From Candidatus Saccharimonadota bacterium (GTDB lineage: Bacteria; Patescibacteriota; Saccharimonadia; Saccharimonadales; Saccharimonadaceae), in the NCBI GenBank assembly GCA_015999875.1, contig JAECRG010000003.1, positions 1 to 64,000 on the forward strand: 64,000 bases of DNA. Reading direction: 5' to 3'. How positions within the stretch are numbered: the first letter of the stretch is position 1; every line of letters begins with the position of its first letter. The notes beneath the pieces were generated by a model. The model made no database searches. It saw only the letters and a program-made list of their open reading frames with translations, and had not been told where the DNA came from. A program made the translations under genes and the position numbers. Positions 34,606 through 43,850 of the stretch are shown in pieces.

Positions 34606-35136
34606 TTACTTCTTGTTTTTTGGCACACGACCGCGAACGATAGGGCTACTCGCCGTCTCGTAATCGCTATACACCTCTTCTTCTGTAAACCACAGGTTGA
34701 TCTCCTGTGACGCCTCTTCTGCGTTGCCAGAGGCATGGAGAATATTTGGCAATGTCGCACCGATAGGGTTTGTATACGCACGCGTAACATGTGTAAAGTC
34801 ACCGCGAATTGTACCTGGCGCAGAATCTTTAGGGTCTGTCGTACCGACAAGTTTACGTACATACGAAACAGCTTCTACACCTTCAAGTACGAATACGATC
34901 ACTGGCGTCTCAGTCATCTGACTAAGTGTGACGTTATAGATATCTTCACCCCATCGGCTAATAAGACTGCTAATACCCTCGTAGTGCTTGTGGAAATGCA
35001 ACTCATCAGGAGACACCATCTTCATCGCAACGATCTTGAGGCCTGCTCGCTCAAAACGAGAGATGACCTCTCCTACTAGTCCACGTTGGATAGTATCCGG
35101 TTTTAGTATCACTAGGGTTTTTTCAAAGTCGCTCAT
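34606..35136 (-). CDS. ndk: Nucleoside diphosphate kinase
   Basis: A 176-residue NDK that passes phosphate from ATP to other NDPs through a phospho-histidine. MSDFEKTLVILKPDTIQRGLV is the standard start, and PGTIRGDF is conserved. The active histidine is His134 in NILHASGNAEEA, where the usual HGSDS reads HASGN. An insertion of about 12 residues (THVTRAYTNPIGATLP) precedes it, and there is a C-terminal extension. GGAG lies 7 nt before the ATG at 35136; an upstream in-frame start at 35190 lacks family support. Confidence 0.93.
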   Translation of the reverse strand: MSDFEKTLVILKPDTIQRGLVGEVISRFERAGLKIVAMKMVSPDELHFHKHYEGISSLISRWGEDIYNVTLSQMTETPVIVFVLEGVEAVSYVRKLVGTTDPKDSAPGTIRGDFTHVTRAYTNPIGATLPNILHASGNAEEASQEINLWFTEEEVYSDYETASSPIVRGRVPKNKK

Positions 35137-35235
35137 GTATGCTCCTGCTGTTAATTGACTGTCTAGACTATTATAGCAAACCACCTCCACTACCTCTATA
35201 TTTGAGTTACTATATGCGCTACACTGATACTTGTA

Positions 35236-36147
35236 ATGTATATTTCCGAACTAATGTACGACTTCGTGGAATCGCTAGAAGTTGAAGGTGGTCGCTCAAG
35301 TAAGACTGCTGAGAATTACACACACTATCTCGCAAGGTTTGTGGATTTCACTGGTGACATCGAAGTGCACAAGATTACTTCAGATATAATCCGAAAATAC
35401 AGACTATGGTTGAATCGCTACAAAAACGACAATGATGAAGCACTGTCTCTTAAAACTCAGAGTTATCACCTGATTGCGCTTCGTGGCTTCCTGCAATACC
35501 TTGCCAAGCGAGATATCGAGTCACTCTCCCCTAATAAGATCGAGTTGCCAAAAACCGTTCGCAAACAAGTTACTTTCCTACATTTTGATGAGGTGGAACG
35601 TATGCGCGAACAAATCAATACTTCAGATGAAGCGGGCTTACGAGATCGAGCGATAGTAGAGCTACTCTTCTCGAGCGGATTGCGCGTATCGGAACTTATC
35701 AATCTTAACCGTGACCATCTCAATACAACGCGAAGAGAATTTATGGTGCGTGGAAAAGGCCAAAAAGATCGACCCGTATTCATTAGTAACGCCGCAGCGG
35801 AACACCTAGAAAATTATCTTGATGCTCGAAACGACAGCCTGGTGCCTTTGTTTATAAGCTATAGTCGTAACGCGGGCCTTGTCGATACATCCGGTGAGTA
35901 TCGACGCCTGACCGCTCGAAGCGTCCAGCGCATGATCAGTAAGTACGCACGCCTCGCGGGCATCACAAAACACGTAAGCCCCCACACTATGCGACACAGC
36001 TTCGCCACCGACCTCTTGATGAACGGAGCTGATATCCGTAGCGTACAGACGATGCTGGGACATAGCGACATCAGTACAACACAGGTGTATACACACGTCA
36101 CAGATGAACATCTACGCGAAGTGCACGAAAAGTTTCATAGCGACTAA
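35236..36147 (+). CDS. xerC: Tyrosine recombinase XerC/XerD type
   Basis: A 303-residue integrase-family recombinase. The SAM-like N-terminal core-binding domain is residues 1-95; the catalytic domain has Arg150, Lys174, His250, Arg253, His276 and Tyr285 (SGLRVSEL, HTMRHSFATDL, LGHSDISTTQVYTHV). Size and lack of neighbours fit chromosome-dimer resolution with FtsK rather than a mobile element. I cannot tell XerC from XerD by eye. TACACT and GATACT boxes lie 4-10 nt before the ATG, so the leader is nearly absent. A strong terminator follows. Confidence 0.92.
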   Translation: MYISELMYDFVESLEVEGGRSSKTAENYTHYLARFVDFTGDIEVHKITSDIIRKYRLWLNRYKNDNDEALSLKTQSYHLIALRGFLQYLAKRDIESLSPNKIELPKTVRKQVTFLHFDEVERMREQINTSDEAGLRDRAIVELLFSSGLRVSELINLNRDHLNTTRREFMVRGKGQKDRPVFISNAAAEHLENYLDARNDSLVPLFISYSRNAGLVDTSGEYRRLTARSVQRMISKYARLAGITKHVSPHTMRHSFATDLLMNGADIRSVQTMLGHSDISTTQVYTHVTDEHLREVHEKFHSD

Positions 36148-36174
36148 AAATACCGGCATTATGCCGGTATTTTT
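36146..36174. terminator. Terminator between xer and pilus locus
   Basis: Stem AAAAATACCGGCAT / ATGCCGGTATTTTT, with T tracts in both directions; it ends both convergent units. Confidence 0.88.
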
Positions 36175-36192
36175 CATGATCACTCTGCAATC

Positions 36193-37509
36193 CTAGAAGG
36201 TTGTTAGCGATCGGCAACTTCCGCCTTGTGCAATAGCATCTGTCGCCGCATCATCTTTGTAGTCATCTGGTGCATCAGTCACTACGAAGTTCTTACACAC
36301 ATCACCTGCCACCCCTAGTGCAGCGCGTGGATACGGAGCCTCGCTTGCATCTGCAGACTCAACGCGCGAGACTACGCGGCGGAATACATTATTTGCACGA
36401 CCCGTCACATCGATTTCCGGCTGAACGTTTTTGAACTCAACACAGCCTGTCTCGGCGGTATTATTTTTGCATGGAGTGCTATCCGTACTATTTATGAGGC
36501 TTACTTCAAAACTAGTATCCCTATAGACAGACGCAAGCGTCAAATAATGGAGTTGATTCGGCGTCATACCACTTGGCAACCGCACGTACGTATGACACAT
36601 GAAGCCCTGCGGAGCGTCTCCGCACCGTACTTCAGCTGGATAGTTGACAGCCAGGCCACTCAAATTACTCTGATCGGCAGCAGTCAACGGACGATGATTG
36701 TCTACATTGTTGAGATCGATTGCGTTCGCTTGCTGATTTCCGAGGCCAGCCCTGCCGGAATATAAGAAAACTGCCCGAGACTTGTCGTCAAGCTCATTTA
36801 GATTAACACCACCAGCCTGATACTGAAGTGCGCCGACGCGCAGGACTGCTCCGCGATTTTGCTCACGCCATTCAGTTTTAGTAAGTAAGCGCTGGTATGG
36901 CTCAGGGGCCCCAGTCACCGCATCATCGTTTGGTGGTGTGAACTCTGGAGTATCACCAGCGCCAAGCTCCATATCTTCTCGTTTGAGCCAGCTAATCTTG
37001 ACGACGTCAAACTGTGCGCCATCCGTCTTTAGTGGTATAAGTCGTATGTCACCTTCGTTGCGTGTCTTACCCACATACGTCTCTGTATTAGGGGTGATTT
37101 TGACGCATGTATATGCCTGTTGCAGGGCACTGGCATTGTCGTTAGCTTCAGATTGCTGAATTTTTCGCTCAGATTGATCTCCACTCGCAGAGCCAAGGGC
37201 CACGTTAATCGTATTACACTCGTTGCGATTTACTGCTGTGCGAATCTTTTCACAGTTAGAACCGGGTGTAGTGAGAGCTCGCTCCTGGCAGTCAGCATAC
37301 TGAGCCAAGACACGCTTGGCATCTTCAGTCCCTGCGTTAGCCGAATCAAGCGCACTCTGAGCAAGGTCATTGTCTGTCGCTGCTTGTTGGTCCGACAACA
37401 TAAGAACCGTAAAGCCCACAGTAACTGCCACAAACAACAACGCAGTAAAGATTACGACGAACAGCGATACTGCTCCATTTTGCTCATTTCGCATATGTTG
37501 ATATTTCAT
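36193..37509 (-). CDS. PilX-like pilus assembly protein
   Basis: A protein of about 438 residues with an N-terminal hydrophobic segment like that of PilX (NGAVSLFVVIFTALLFVAVT) but no clear GFTLIE cleavage motif. A long, mostly beta outer part follows with several Cys (CKNNTAETGC, CGDAPQGFMC). It is the last gene of the pilus locus and probably a minor pilin that primes assembly or sits at the tip. GGGGGAAGG directly precedes the ATG at 37509; the ATG at 37494 would be better spaced. A further in-frame start exists at 37533. Confidence 0.75.
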   Translation of the reverse strand: MKYQHMRNEQNGAVSLFVVIFTALLFVAVTVGFTVLMLSDQQAATDNDLAQSALDSANAGTEDAKRVLAQYADCQERALTTPGSNCEKIRTAVNRNECNTINVALGSASGDQSERKIQQSEANDNASALQQAYTCVKITPNTETYVGKTRNEGDIRLIPLKTDGAQFDVVKISWLKREDMELGAGDTPEFTPPNDDAVTGAPEPYQRLLTKTEWREQNRGAVLRVGALQYQAGGVNLNELDDKSRAVFLYSGRAGLGNQQANAIDLNNVDNHRPLTAADQSNLSGLAVNYPAEVRCGDAPQGFMCHTYVRLPSGMTPNQLHYLTLASVYRDTSFEVSLINSTDSTPCKNNTAETGCVEFKNVQPEIDVTGRANNVFRRVVSRVESADASEAPYPRAALGVAGDVCKNFVVTDAPDDYKDDAATDAIAQGGSCRSLTTF

Positions 37510-37539
37510 CCTTCCCCCTTTTGCTTTTATCATATCATA

Positions 37540-38460
37540 TTACCTGCTTATCCTTCCGGTTCGTGCCACAAAGTCGATCTTATTTACAGCACAGTACTCA
37601 CCCTCGTTCATTTGTGCGGTCGCCGGCGGCTTACAGTCCCCGCCTGTAGACGCGATAAATCCATCTTCGTCGTTTTCGTCACCATTTTGAGTACCTAGAG
37701 TAAGCGCAACATGATAAAACGAAGATGCCGCAGTAATGTACGCGTCAGATGACTGACCGCTAGATGTTATCCCATTGTCAGTAATTTCGAATCTGTATAG
37801 CACAAGATTATTGTTCCCAGTCCCGAATACATTGAGAAAATCACGCCCAGCCGTAGCAGCGAGGAATTGTGCGTGCTTGTCAATATCAACAGTGGTGGCT
37901 GGTGTACCACTTGCGGTTGCAGGTGCTCGGCAAAATTGCTTAGCTGGATCTCGTACTTTGATAAAACGCACTGGCTCTTCCCGACCATCGGCGTATTTTA
38001 TAAACTGAATAGGATAATCGACAGTACCCCCGGCACCCCTAAACGTTCGACGGTCTTCTGAGCCAGCAAATAAGGTATTGCGAGATTTGAGTGCTGCACC
38101 CGTATTCCACACATACGTGTACACACCCGTGCAGAGACGTCCGCCCGCTGGATTACTGTAGTAGTCGGCATCACGGCCTGATTCAACGGCATCTTGTAGC
38201 GACTTAGCTGCAGTTGGCGCGCCATCCTTAGAATACTGAATACGGAACGCATCCGCACTCGTAATACTCTGTTGCATATCGCGAACTACTACGCGAGACA
38301 CTTCGTTTACCTCTTTGAGCGTCAACCCTTTGTTGTAGAGACCCATAATCTGAATAGTGATAAGTGCAATCAATACGAGCAATGAGCCGACGAAGGCAAC
38401 CGACAACATAAGCTCAATTAAAGTGAACCCTTTTTGTTGTTTTTTATTGTTTCGGAACAT
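37540..38460 (-). CDS. Minor prepilin, PilW-like
   Basis: A 306-residue prepilin with the type III signal KQQKGFTLIELMLSVAF, cut after Gly, then a hydrophobic helix to about residue 36. The outer domain includes Cys pairs (GGDCKPPATAQMNEGEYC). It is likely a minor pilin, based on size and its place between the PilV-like and PilX-like genes. It overlaps the PilV-like gene by 17 nt. Confidence 0.85.
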   Translation of the reverse strand: MFRNNKKQQKGFTLIELMLSVAFVGSLLVLIALITIQIMGLYNKGLTLKEVNEVSRVVVRDMQQSITSADAFRIQYSKDGAPTAAKSLQDAVESGRDADYYSNPAGGRLCTGVYTYVWNTGAALKSRNTLFAGSEDRRTFRGAGGTVDYPIQFIKYADGREEPVRFIKVRDPAKQFCRAPATASGTPATTVDIDKHAQFLAATAGRDFLNVFGTGNNNLVLYRFEITDNGITSSGQSSDAYITAASSFYHVALTLGTQNGDENDEDGFIASTGGDCKPPATAQMNEGEYCAVNKIDFVARTGRISR

Positions 38461-39118
38461 AGAGCCTCACAATCGTACCAAGTTTCATTACGCCACCTCC
38501 CGCACCTGGTGAGTCCCAACATGCACGAATATGAAAATCGTAGTAGTTGGTTAACGGCAACAGCGTGTTCGATGACGAGTCTCTAGTGGAAGCGACGGGC
38601 TGTATCCAGAGCATATTTGCCACCGGTAGAGCACTGGCTGTCTCCCCCGGCTGCACTTGCGCAAAGACGTTAGCCTCCACGATCTTCGCTTTACGCTGAA
38701 CATAGTTATCATCACCACTTGAACTTGGCTTTGGGTTTAAGAAGAAGGCATTGTCTGGTAGTTGATCAGGCTTACAATCTGCAAAGCTTTCAATCTGATC
38801 ATACGGATCAGCTTCAGCGCTCGGCTGATAGGAGGCGTTTCCCTTTGAGGAACCTTGGCCTACGAGATTATCCCATTCCGCAGATTCATTTGTGCCATTA
38901 CGGCCAATCGACGTAAGCTTGGCATTATTGAGATGGCGAAGCAGTTCCGCTTGAGTATCGATCTGATTACGTACGAGGTTGATTTCAAGTGCGTTTTGCG
39001 CCGAAGCGATACCCTGGTTCATGATGACGATAGTACCGACCATAATAGCGGCGAAAATTGATACAGCGAATAGTACTTCGATCAAAGTATCTCCCCGCTG
39101 TCGCATATTCTTTAGCAT
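38444..39118 (-). CDS. Minor prepilin, PilV-like
   Basis: A 224-residue prepilin: RQRGDTLIEVLFAVSIFAAI, with Asp in place of Phe after the cleavage Gly but the key Glu5 kept. One N-terminal helix and an outer domain with two or three Cys. It overlaps its neighbours by 17 and 7 nt, which points to coupled translation in the minor pilin set. Confidence 0.85.
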   Translation of the reverse strand: MLKNMRQRGDTLIEVLFAVSIFAAIMVGTIVIMNQGIASAQNALEINLVRNQIDTQAELLRHLNNAKLTSIGRNGTNESAEWDNLVGQGSSKGNASYQPSAEADPYDQIESFADCKPDQLPDNAFFLNPKPSSSGDDNYVQRKAKIVEANVFAQVQPGETASALPVANMLWIQPVASTRDSSSNTLLPLTNYYDFHIRACWDSPGAGGGVMKLGTIVRLYVPKQ

Positions 39119-39954
39119 TCCGGTGCTCCCGACCCATCATTCAGACGGGTCTCTATGTCGCCCGGCCCTGTTGCGGCCTTGTGCACAACTATAGCCATGC
39201 GCTGCGGCGGATCGAGTGAGCCTGTTGGGTTACCGTTTAAATCTGCCACACAGAACTTCACGTCCGTAAGGCTTGCAACATTTAGACGGTCGCCTAAATT
39301 GTCATAATCAATCGAACCCGGACTCGTCGCTAGTAGATTATAGGTTTGTACGGTGCCGTCTATAGGCGAGCGCAGCACAAGTATAGCTACTTCAATCTGA
39401 TCTCGCACCGTACCCGGTGCCACAGCAGCGAGCCCCCACTCTAGCTCTTTGTCAATTACGAGGTCTTTGTTTGTGTCATATCGCGCAATCCGGTATCGCT
39501 CCGCCAGTGAATTACTACTTTCGTTAGCGTAGCCGCCAGCAGTCTGTTGATTGCTATAAATTCTACTTGGGTTGGCAGGTTTAGGTTTAGCGATAACTGG
39601 AGACACAAGCAATCTCGAAGCATTTGAACCTGGCTCGGCCTTGATCTGAATCAATCGTCCCACATACAAACAATTCGAGGTACCTCGCCGAAGCGAGACA
39701 GTGTCAACACCCTCGATAACCTGGCAAGGATCGAGGTTTGTTGTGTCGCCGCCGGTATTTCCATTTGTAAGACTATACACCTTAGCAAACTGAGCACTGA
39801 TCTGATTTTTCGTAGATTCCACGCCATCCCTGTAATGCTGATCGTTGAGAGATGTCGCTGCGCTCACTAATATACCCGCTATCAATAGCCCTGTGATTGC
39901 CAGAAACAGCATCAGCTCGATAATCGTAAAACCAGATGAAAATTTGCTGCCCAT
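39112..39954 (-). CDS. Minor prepilin, GspH/FimT-like
   Basis: A 280-residue prepilin with the signal KFSSGFTIIELMLFLAITGL and Glu5 present. The outer domain contains DPCQVIEG, NCLYVG and a C-terminal APEC. First of the four minor pilin genes, 31 nt after pilD. Probably needed for pilus priming. Confidence 0.85.
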   Translation of the reverse strand: MGSKFSSGFTIIELMLFLAITGLLIAGILVSAATSLNDQHYRDGVESTKNQISAQFAKVYSLTNGNTGGDTTNLDPCQVIEGVDTVSLRRGTSNCLYVGRLIQIKAEPGSNASRLLVSPVIAKPKPANPSRIYSNQQTAGGYANESSNSLAERYRIARYDTNKDLVIDKELEWGLAAVAPGTVRDQIEVAILVLRSPIDGTVQTYNLLATSPGSIDYDNLGDRLNVASLTDVKFCVADLNGNPTGSLDPPQRMAIVVHKAATGPGDIETRLNDGSGAPEC

Positions 39955-39985
39955 TTGTGTCTGATTATAGCATAAGCACTACTTT

Positions 39986-40888
39986 TTAGAACAAAAAAGC
40001 ACCAAAGTAGAGATCGAGGATTCGTCGACCAAACAAGAATGTGATAATAAATGCCGCAATAATGAACGGGCCGAACGGCACGCGCGTAGAGCGAGTCAGT
40101 TTTTTACTCAGCATAGCGGGCAGTAACGTCAAGCTACCGATGAGATTTGCGAGAAATATAAGCAGTACACCGTATTCCCATGATGGTAACATGAGTGCAA
40201 ATGGCACTAGTAGCTTCACGTCGCCAAGTCCGATCCAAGCGCCCCGAGAGATCAGGTACAGCGCCCCGTAAAAACCGGGGAGTACAAGAATTGTTAATCC
40301 AATACCAGTCAAACTACCAACCAGCAACTGACCTGGCTGGTCTGCGAATGTAAATGCCATGAATAATACCGCCACGACAGTAATGACGACCGTTACCTTA
40401 TCGAGCAACAAAAACCAACGTGCATCATACATCCAATGAATAGCCAATGCGACAAGTACTATAAACCAGAGCCCTAGTAGCACGAGTCCCAGCGTATTGA
40501 CGTCGTACGGCCAAAACAAATATGACACTACAAACGCAGCGCCAAGTACCACCTCGGCCAAAATCTCCATCTTACCGATAGGCTTCTTGCAAGTTCGACA
40601 CTTCCCGCCTACGGCAAGCCAGCTTACTACTGGTATTAGTTCCTGCCAACTCAGCTGACGACCACAGTGCAAGCACACTGAACGATCAGAGGAGATCTTA
40701 CGTTGCTTTTCGGTCAACTTTTTGACCTCACTCGCTTCTTGCGTACTCACCTTCACTCCGTGAGCGACGTCGGCCTGCAGCTGGCGAGCGCGCAACCGCC
40801 ATACCGTCGCTGCAGCGAAGCTACCAAGCGCAGCACCAAGTACAAACAAGCCTACAGATATAACTAGTTCAATCATAAGCTCTATCAT
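39986..40888 (-). CDS. pilD: Prepilin peptidase (A24)
   Basis: A 300-residue membrane aspartic peptidase that cuts and N-methylates prepilins. The zinc-like CxxC pairs CLHC and CRTC lie in the N-terminal loop. The catalytic aspartates are in HWMYDARW and in GLGDVKLL (GxGD). About eight hydrophobic segments. The first gene after the pilin terminator. TATGAT lies 7 nt before an in-frame ATG at 40876, so translation could start there without a leader; AGGAG favours 40888. Confidence 0.93.
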   Translation of the reverse strand: MIELMIELVISVGLFVLGAALGSFAAATVWRLRARQLQADVAHGVKVSTQEASEVKKLTEKQRKISSDRSVCLHCGRQLSWQELIPVVSWLAVGGKCRTCKKPIGKMEILAEVVLGAAFVVSYLFWPYDVNTLGLVLLGLWFIVLVALAIHWMYDARWFLLLDKVTVVITVVAVLFMAFTFADQPGQLLVGSLTGIGLTILVLPGFYGALYLISRGAWIGLGDVKLLVPFALMLPSWEYGVLLIFLANLIGSLTLLPAMLSKKLTRSTRVPFGPFIIAAFIITFLFGRRILDLYFGAFLF

Positions 40889-40907
40889 ACGCTACTTCTC
40901 CTCAAAT

Positions 40908-40940
40908 TAAAAACCCCGACTCACATGCGGTCGGGGTTTT
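40908..40940. terminator. Major pilin terminator
   Basis: Stem AAAAACCCCGAC / GTCGGGGTTTTT with a 9-nt loop, right after the major pilin gene. It separates the pilin transcript from pilD and the minor pilins. Confidence 0.85.
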
Positions 40941-40955
40941 TGAGAAAGATGCTAC

Positions 40956-41435
40956 CTACGCTTCTGCGCAGTGTCGTCCGCCACCTTCAAGTGGTTTCAC
41001 AATAGCAATCTTGCGAGAGCCTGAAGACAGAGGTCCGACTGCGTTCTCTCCGTTACATGTCGCACCTACATAAATATAGATCTTTCCAGCATTGGCATCA
41101 TCATAATCAGGATTACTCACAGCCCCAGAATCAGAGACATCCGCTGTATAATCACCGCCCGACGGGTCGGCAAACTGGTCGTTACTTCGACGCAAATCAC
41201 TCGTAAAGAATGTGGTATAGTTTGTTGGCAATGCGCCACGGTTACGTGACTTATAGTTGCTGACTGCAGACTGAAGTCGACTTATGTCGTTTTTACGCGT
41301 AGTATCCCGCTGATTTCGTTGCAATGCAGGAAGTGCGATGAAGACCATCAGCATAATCAGTGCTGCGATAGCAAGCACGAGCACAACTTCGATGATGGTA
41401 AATCCCTCATCCTGTTGTTTGTGTGTAGTACTCAT
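40956..41435 (-). CDS. pilA: Major type IV pilin
   Basis: A 159-residue prepilin: QQDEGFTIIEVVLVLAIAAL with Glu5, a long N-terminal helix, a short beta domain, and one disulfide pair (ATCNGE and RHCAEA). Size, own promoter and own terminator mark it as the main subunit. AAGGTGG lies 10 nt before the ATG at 41435 and overlaps an alternative ATG at 41456, so the shorter form is preferred. Confidence 0.9.
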   Translation of the reverse strand: MSTTHKQQDEGFTIIEVVLVLAIAALIMLMVFIALPALQRNQRDTTRKNDISRLQSAVSNYKSRNRGALPTNYTTFFTSDLRRSNDQFADPSGGDYTADVSDSGAVSNPDYDDANAGKIYIYVGATCNGENAVGPLSSGSRKIAIVKPLEGGGRHCAEA

Positions 41436-41507
41436 AGAATTTTTTCCACCTTTCATATGAATAGATGTTTAGTTTATGTTGCCTGCGCATATACGGCGCT
41501 TATGTTT

Positions 41508-41536
41508 ATCATAGCGTAAGCTCACTAGACTGTCTA
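41508..41536 (-). promoter_or_regulatory. Major pilin promoter
   Basis: On the minus strand TAGACA (41531-41536), 17 nt, TATGAT (41508-41513), with a 5' leader of about 65 nt. It allows the pilin to be made at a higher level than the machine genes. Confidence 0.7.
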
Positions 41537-41540
41537 TAGC

Positions 41541-42758
41541 CTAGTTAAGGTTACCGCCAGTAACTGTTACCAGGCTATAAATCGGGAATAGAATCGCCAC
41601 CACGATACCACCCGCAAATACCGCCATCACTACCATGAGCAGTGGCTCGATGATCGTTGAAATTGCCTTGATTTGTTCATCGAGCTCGTCCTCATATACC
41701 TTTGCGACCTTGCCAAGCATCTGGTCGATCCGGCCAGATTGTTCACCGATTTTAATCATCTGTGGAATAAGTGGCGCAATATAGTCTTGGTCTTTGATGG
41801 CCTTAGAAAGCGCGACACCGCCTTTTACCTGCTCTTCGGCCGCATGGATACTCTGAGCCACAAAGGTATTGTTGACTGATTCGCCAGATATATTGAGCAT
41901 GTCGAGCATCGGCACACCAGTACTCAGGAGTGTTTCCCCTGTTCGAGTGAAACGTGCCATGTAGAGCTTGCGAAAAAGACCTTTGATAATCGGTGCGTTG
42001 AGCTTAATCCTATCAGCAAAGCGAATTCCAGATTCAGTTAGTAGGTACTGACGGAAGAAATAAATAGCAAATCCCGCCACAATCAACACCAACCACCAGA
42101 ACTTTGTAATGAAAGCTGACGTCGCAACTAGCGCAGCTGTCAGAAATGGCAAATCCTTGCCAAGTCCATCATATAGCTGAGCGACCTGCGGCACGATAGA
42201 CACCATCATGAATACGACAACTGCAAGAATCACAATCATAACAATCGCAGGATAATACATCGCACCGCGAACCTTACTCATCGTCTCGCTATCTTTTTCC
42301 TGCTGATCAGCGATACGACGCAATGCCATGTCGAGCGTACCAGATATCTCACCTGCACGAATCAGCGCCAGAAAGACACGGTTGAATACCTGTGGATGCT
42401 TGGCAAATGAATCGCCCAGCGAATGCCCCCCTTCAATCGACACAATAATATCCTGCACTACTTGGCGCATTTTTGGATTCGATGTTTGTTCAACAATTGT
42501 GTTCAAAGCCTGCGAAAGTGGCAAGCCCGCCTCAATCAGTGTTGCGAGAGATCGAGTAAAATTAACTTTATCTTTAGTGGTAATATGCTGCGTGAGACGC
42601 GTAAGAATATTACCCTCCGCCTCTTCTTGTATTGTTAGGGGCGATAGGCCCTGAGCGATCAACAGCTTCGCAGCTTCACGCTCGGAGTCAGCCTGCACTA
42701 CAGACTTAACAACCTTTTGCGTCTGTTCATCTTTGGCCGAGTAAACAAATCGTTGCAT
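41541..42758 (-). CDS. pilC: Type IV pilus platform protein PilC
   Basis: A 405-residue inner-membrane protein of the GspF/PilC family, which links the motor ATPases to the growing pilus. Two T2SSF domains are visible: FTRSLATLIEAGLPLSQALN and FTRTGETLLSTGVPMLDML. Three membrane segments lie near 165-190, 210-230 and 370-395. It follows pilT by 3 nt. Confidence 0.95.
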   Translation of the reverse strand: MQRFVYSAKDEQTQKVVKSVVQADSEREAAKLLIAQGLSPLTIQEEAEGNILTRLTQHITTKDKVNFTRSLATLIEAGLPLSQALNTIVEQTSNPKMRQVVQDIIVSIEGGHSLGDSFAKHPQVFNRVFLALIRAGEISGTLDMALRRIADQQEKDSETMSKVRGAMYYPAIVMIVILAVVVFMMVSIVPQVAQLYDGLGKDLPFLTAALVATSAFITKFWWLVLIVAGFAIYFFRQYLLTESGIRFADRIKLNAPIIKGLFRKLYMARFTRTGETLLSTGVPMLDMLNISGESVNNTFVAQSIHAAEEQVKGGVALSKAIKDQDYIAPLIPQMIKIGEQSGRIDQMLGKVAKVYEDELDEQIKAISTIIEPLLMVVMAVFAGGIVVAILFPIYSLVTVTGGNLN

Positions 42759-42761
42759 AGT

Positions 42762-43832
42762 CTAGCCTCTCACTATCCTTTCGAATTCACCCAAATCAAC
42801 TGCGTAATTGCGTGCTTCGTCATAAGTGATAGTACCCGCCTGCACCAGCCCCGCCAGCGTGCGATCCATTGTCTGCATACCAAGTTCAGCACCAGTCTGT
42901 ATGACCGCATCGAGCTGGTGACTCTTGCCTTCGCGAATAATATTTCGAACCGCCGAGTTCGCTATCAGGACTTCGGCGGCGACAACTCGCCCGCCACCTA
43001 TTGCTGGCACTAGCCGCTGTGAACAGATAGCCATCAAGATATTTGCAAGCTGAGACCGAATCTGAGGTTGCTGATGCGGAGGGAACACATCGATCATGCG
43101 GTCAATTGACTGTGCTGCCGAGTTTGTATGCAGTGTTGCGAACACAAGGTGCCCGGTTTCGGCGATAGTAACCGCAGCAGAGATGGTCTCAAGGTCTCGC
43201 ATCTCACCAATCAACACAACATCCGGATCTTGGCGCAAGCTTGAGCGCAGCGCTGCAGAATAGCTATATGTATCATAGTGAATCTCTCGCTGCACGATAA
43301 CTGATTTCTTGGATTTGTGAGTAAACTCGATTGGATCTTCAATCGTAATGATATGGTGTGCTCGCTCGGTGTTGATCTTGTCCACGATAGCGGCGAGTGT
43401 CGTCGATTTGCCGGATCCTGTAGGGCCAGTTACCAACACAAGCCCCCTTGGATAGTCGGCAAACTTCATAACCACAGGAGGCATACCGAGCTCTGTAACT
43501 GATTTAATCTCATTTGGAATCAAACGTAGCGCTGCCGCAAGGTTGCCACGCTCGTGAAACGCATTCACACGGAAACGGCCCAGGGTACCAAAAGCAAAGC
43601 TGAAGTCAAATTCTTTATCTTTCATCAGTACTTGCTGCTGGTCTTCGTCAAGAATTGTAAAGACGAGCCGCTCTACCGTAGCTTCATCGAGCTTATCAGT
43701 ACCAGGCACAGGGATAAGCGAGCCGTCGACGCGGAGCATAGGTGGTAAATCTACTTGAATATGAAGGTCTGAGGCCCTCTTGCGTACAACTTCTTCGAGC
43801 AGTACTTCGATTCTGAGTTCTTGATTTGTCAT
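42762..43832 (-). CDS. pilT: Twitching motility ATPase PilT
   Basis: A 356-residue retraction ATPase. Walker A GPTGSGKSTTLAAIVDKI, the Asp box IITIEDPIEF, Walker B DPDVVLIGEMRDLETI and the His box GHLVFATLHT are present. The C-terminal AIRxGK-like region reads VRNIIREGK. It retracts the pilus for movement or DNA uptake. It lies 18 nt after pilB. Confidence 0.95.
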   Translation of the reverse strand: MTNQELRIEVLLEEVVRKRASDLHIQVDLPPMLRVDGSLIPVPGTDKLDEATVERLVFTILDEDQQQVLMKDKEFDFSFAFGTLGRFRVNAFHERGNLAAALRLIPNEIKSVTELGMPPVVMKFADYPRGLVLVTGPTGSGKSTTLAAIVDKINTERAHHIITIEDPIEFTHKSKKSVIVQREIHYDTYSYSAALRSSLRQDPDVVLIGEMRDLETISAAVTIAETGHLVFATLHTNSAAQSIDRMIDVFPPHQQPQIRSQLANILMAICSQRLVPAIGGGRVVAAEVLIANSAVRNIIREGKSHQLDAVIQTGAELGMQTMDRTLAGLVQAGTITYDEARNYAVDLGEFERIVRG

Positions 43833-43850
43833 ATATATCTCCCCTTACCC

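Noticed and set aside
35236-36147. Xer gene as the integrase of a mobile element next to tRNA-Arg
   Set aside because: No direct repeat of the tRNA end beyond the gene and no phage or plasmid genes nearby; length and motifs fit a housekeeping Xer.
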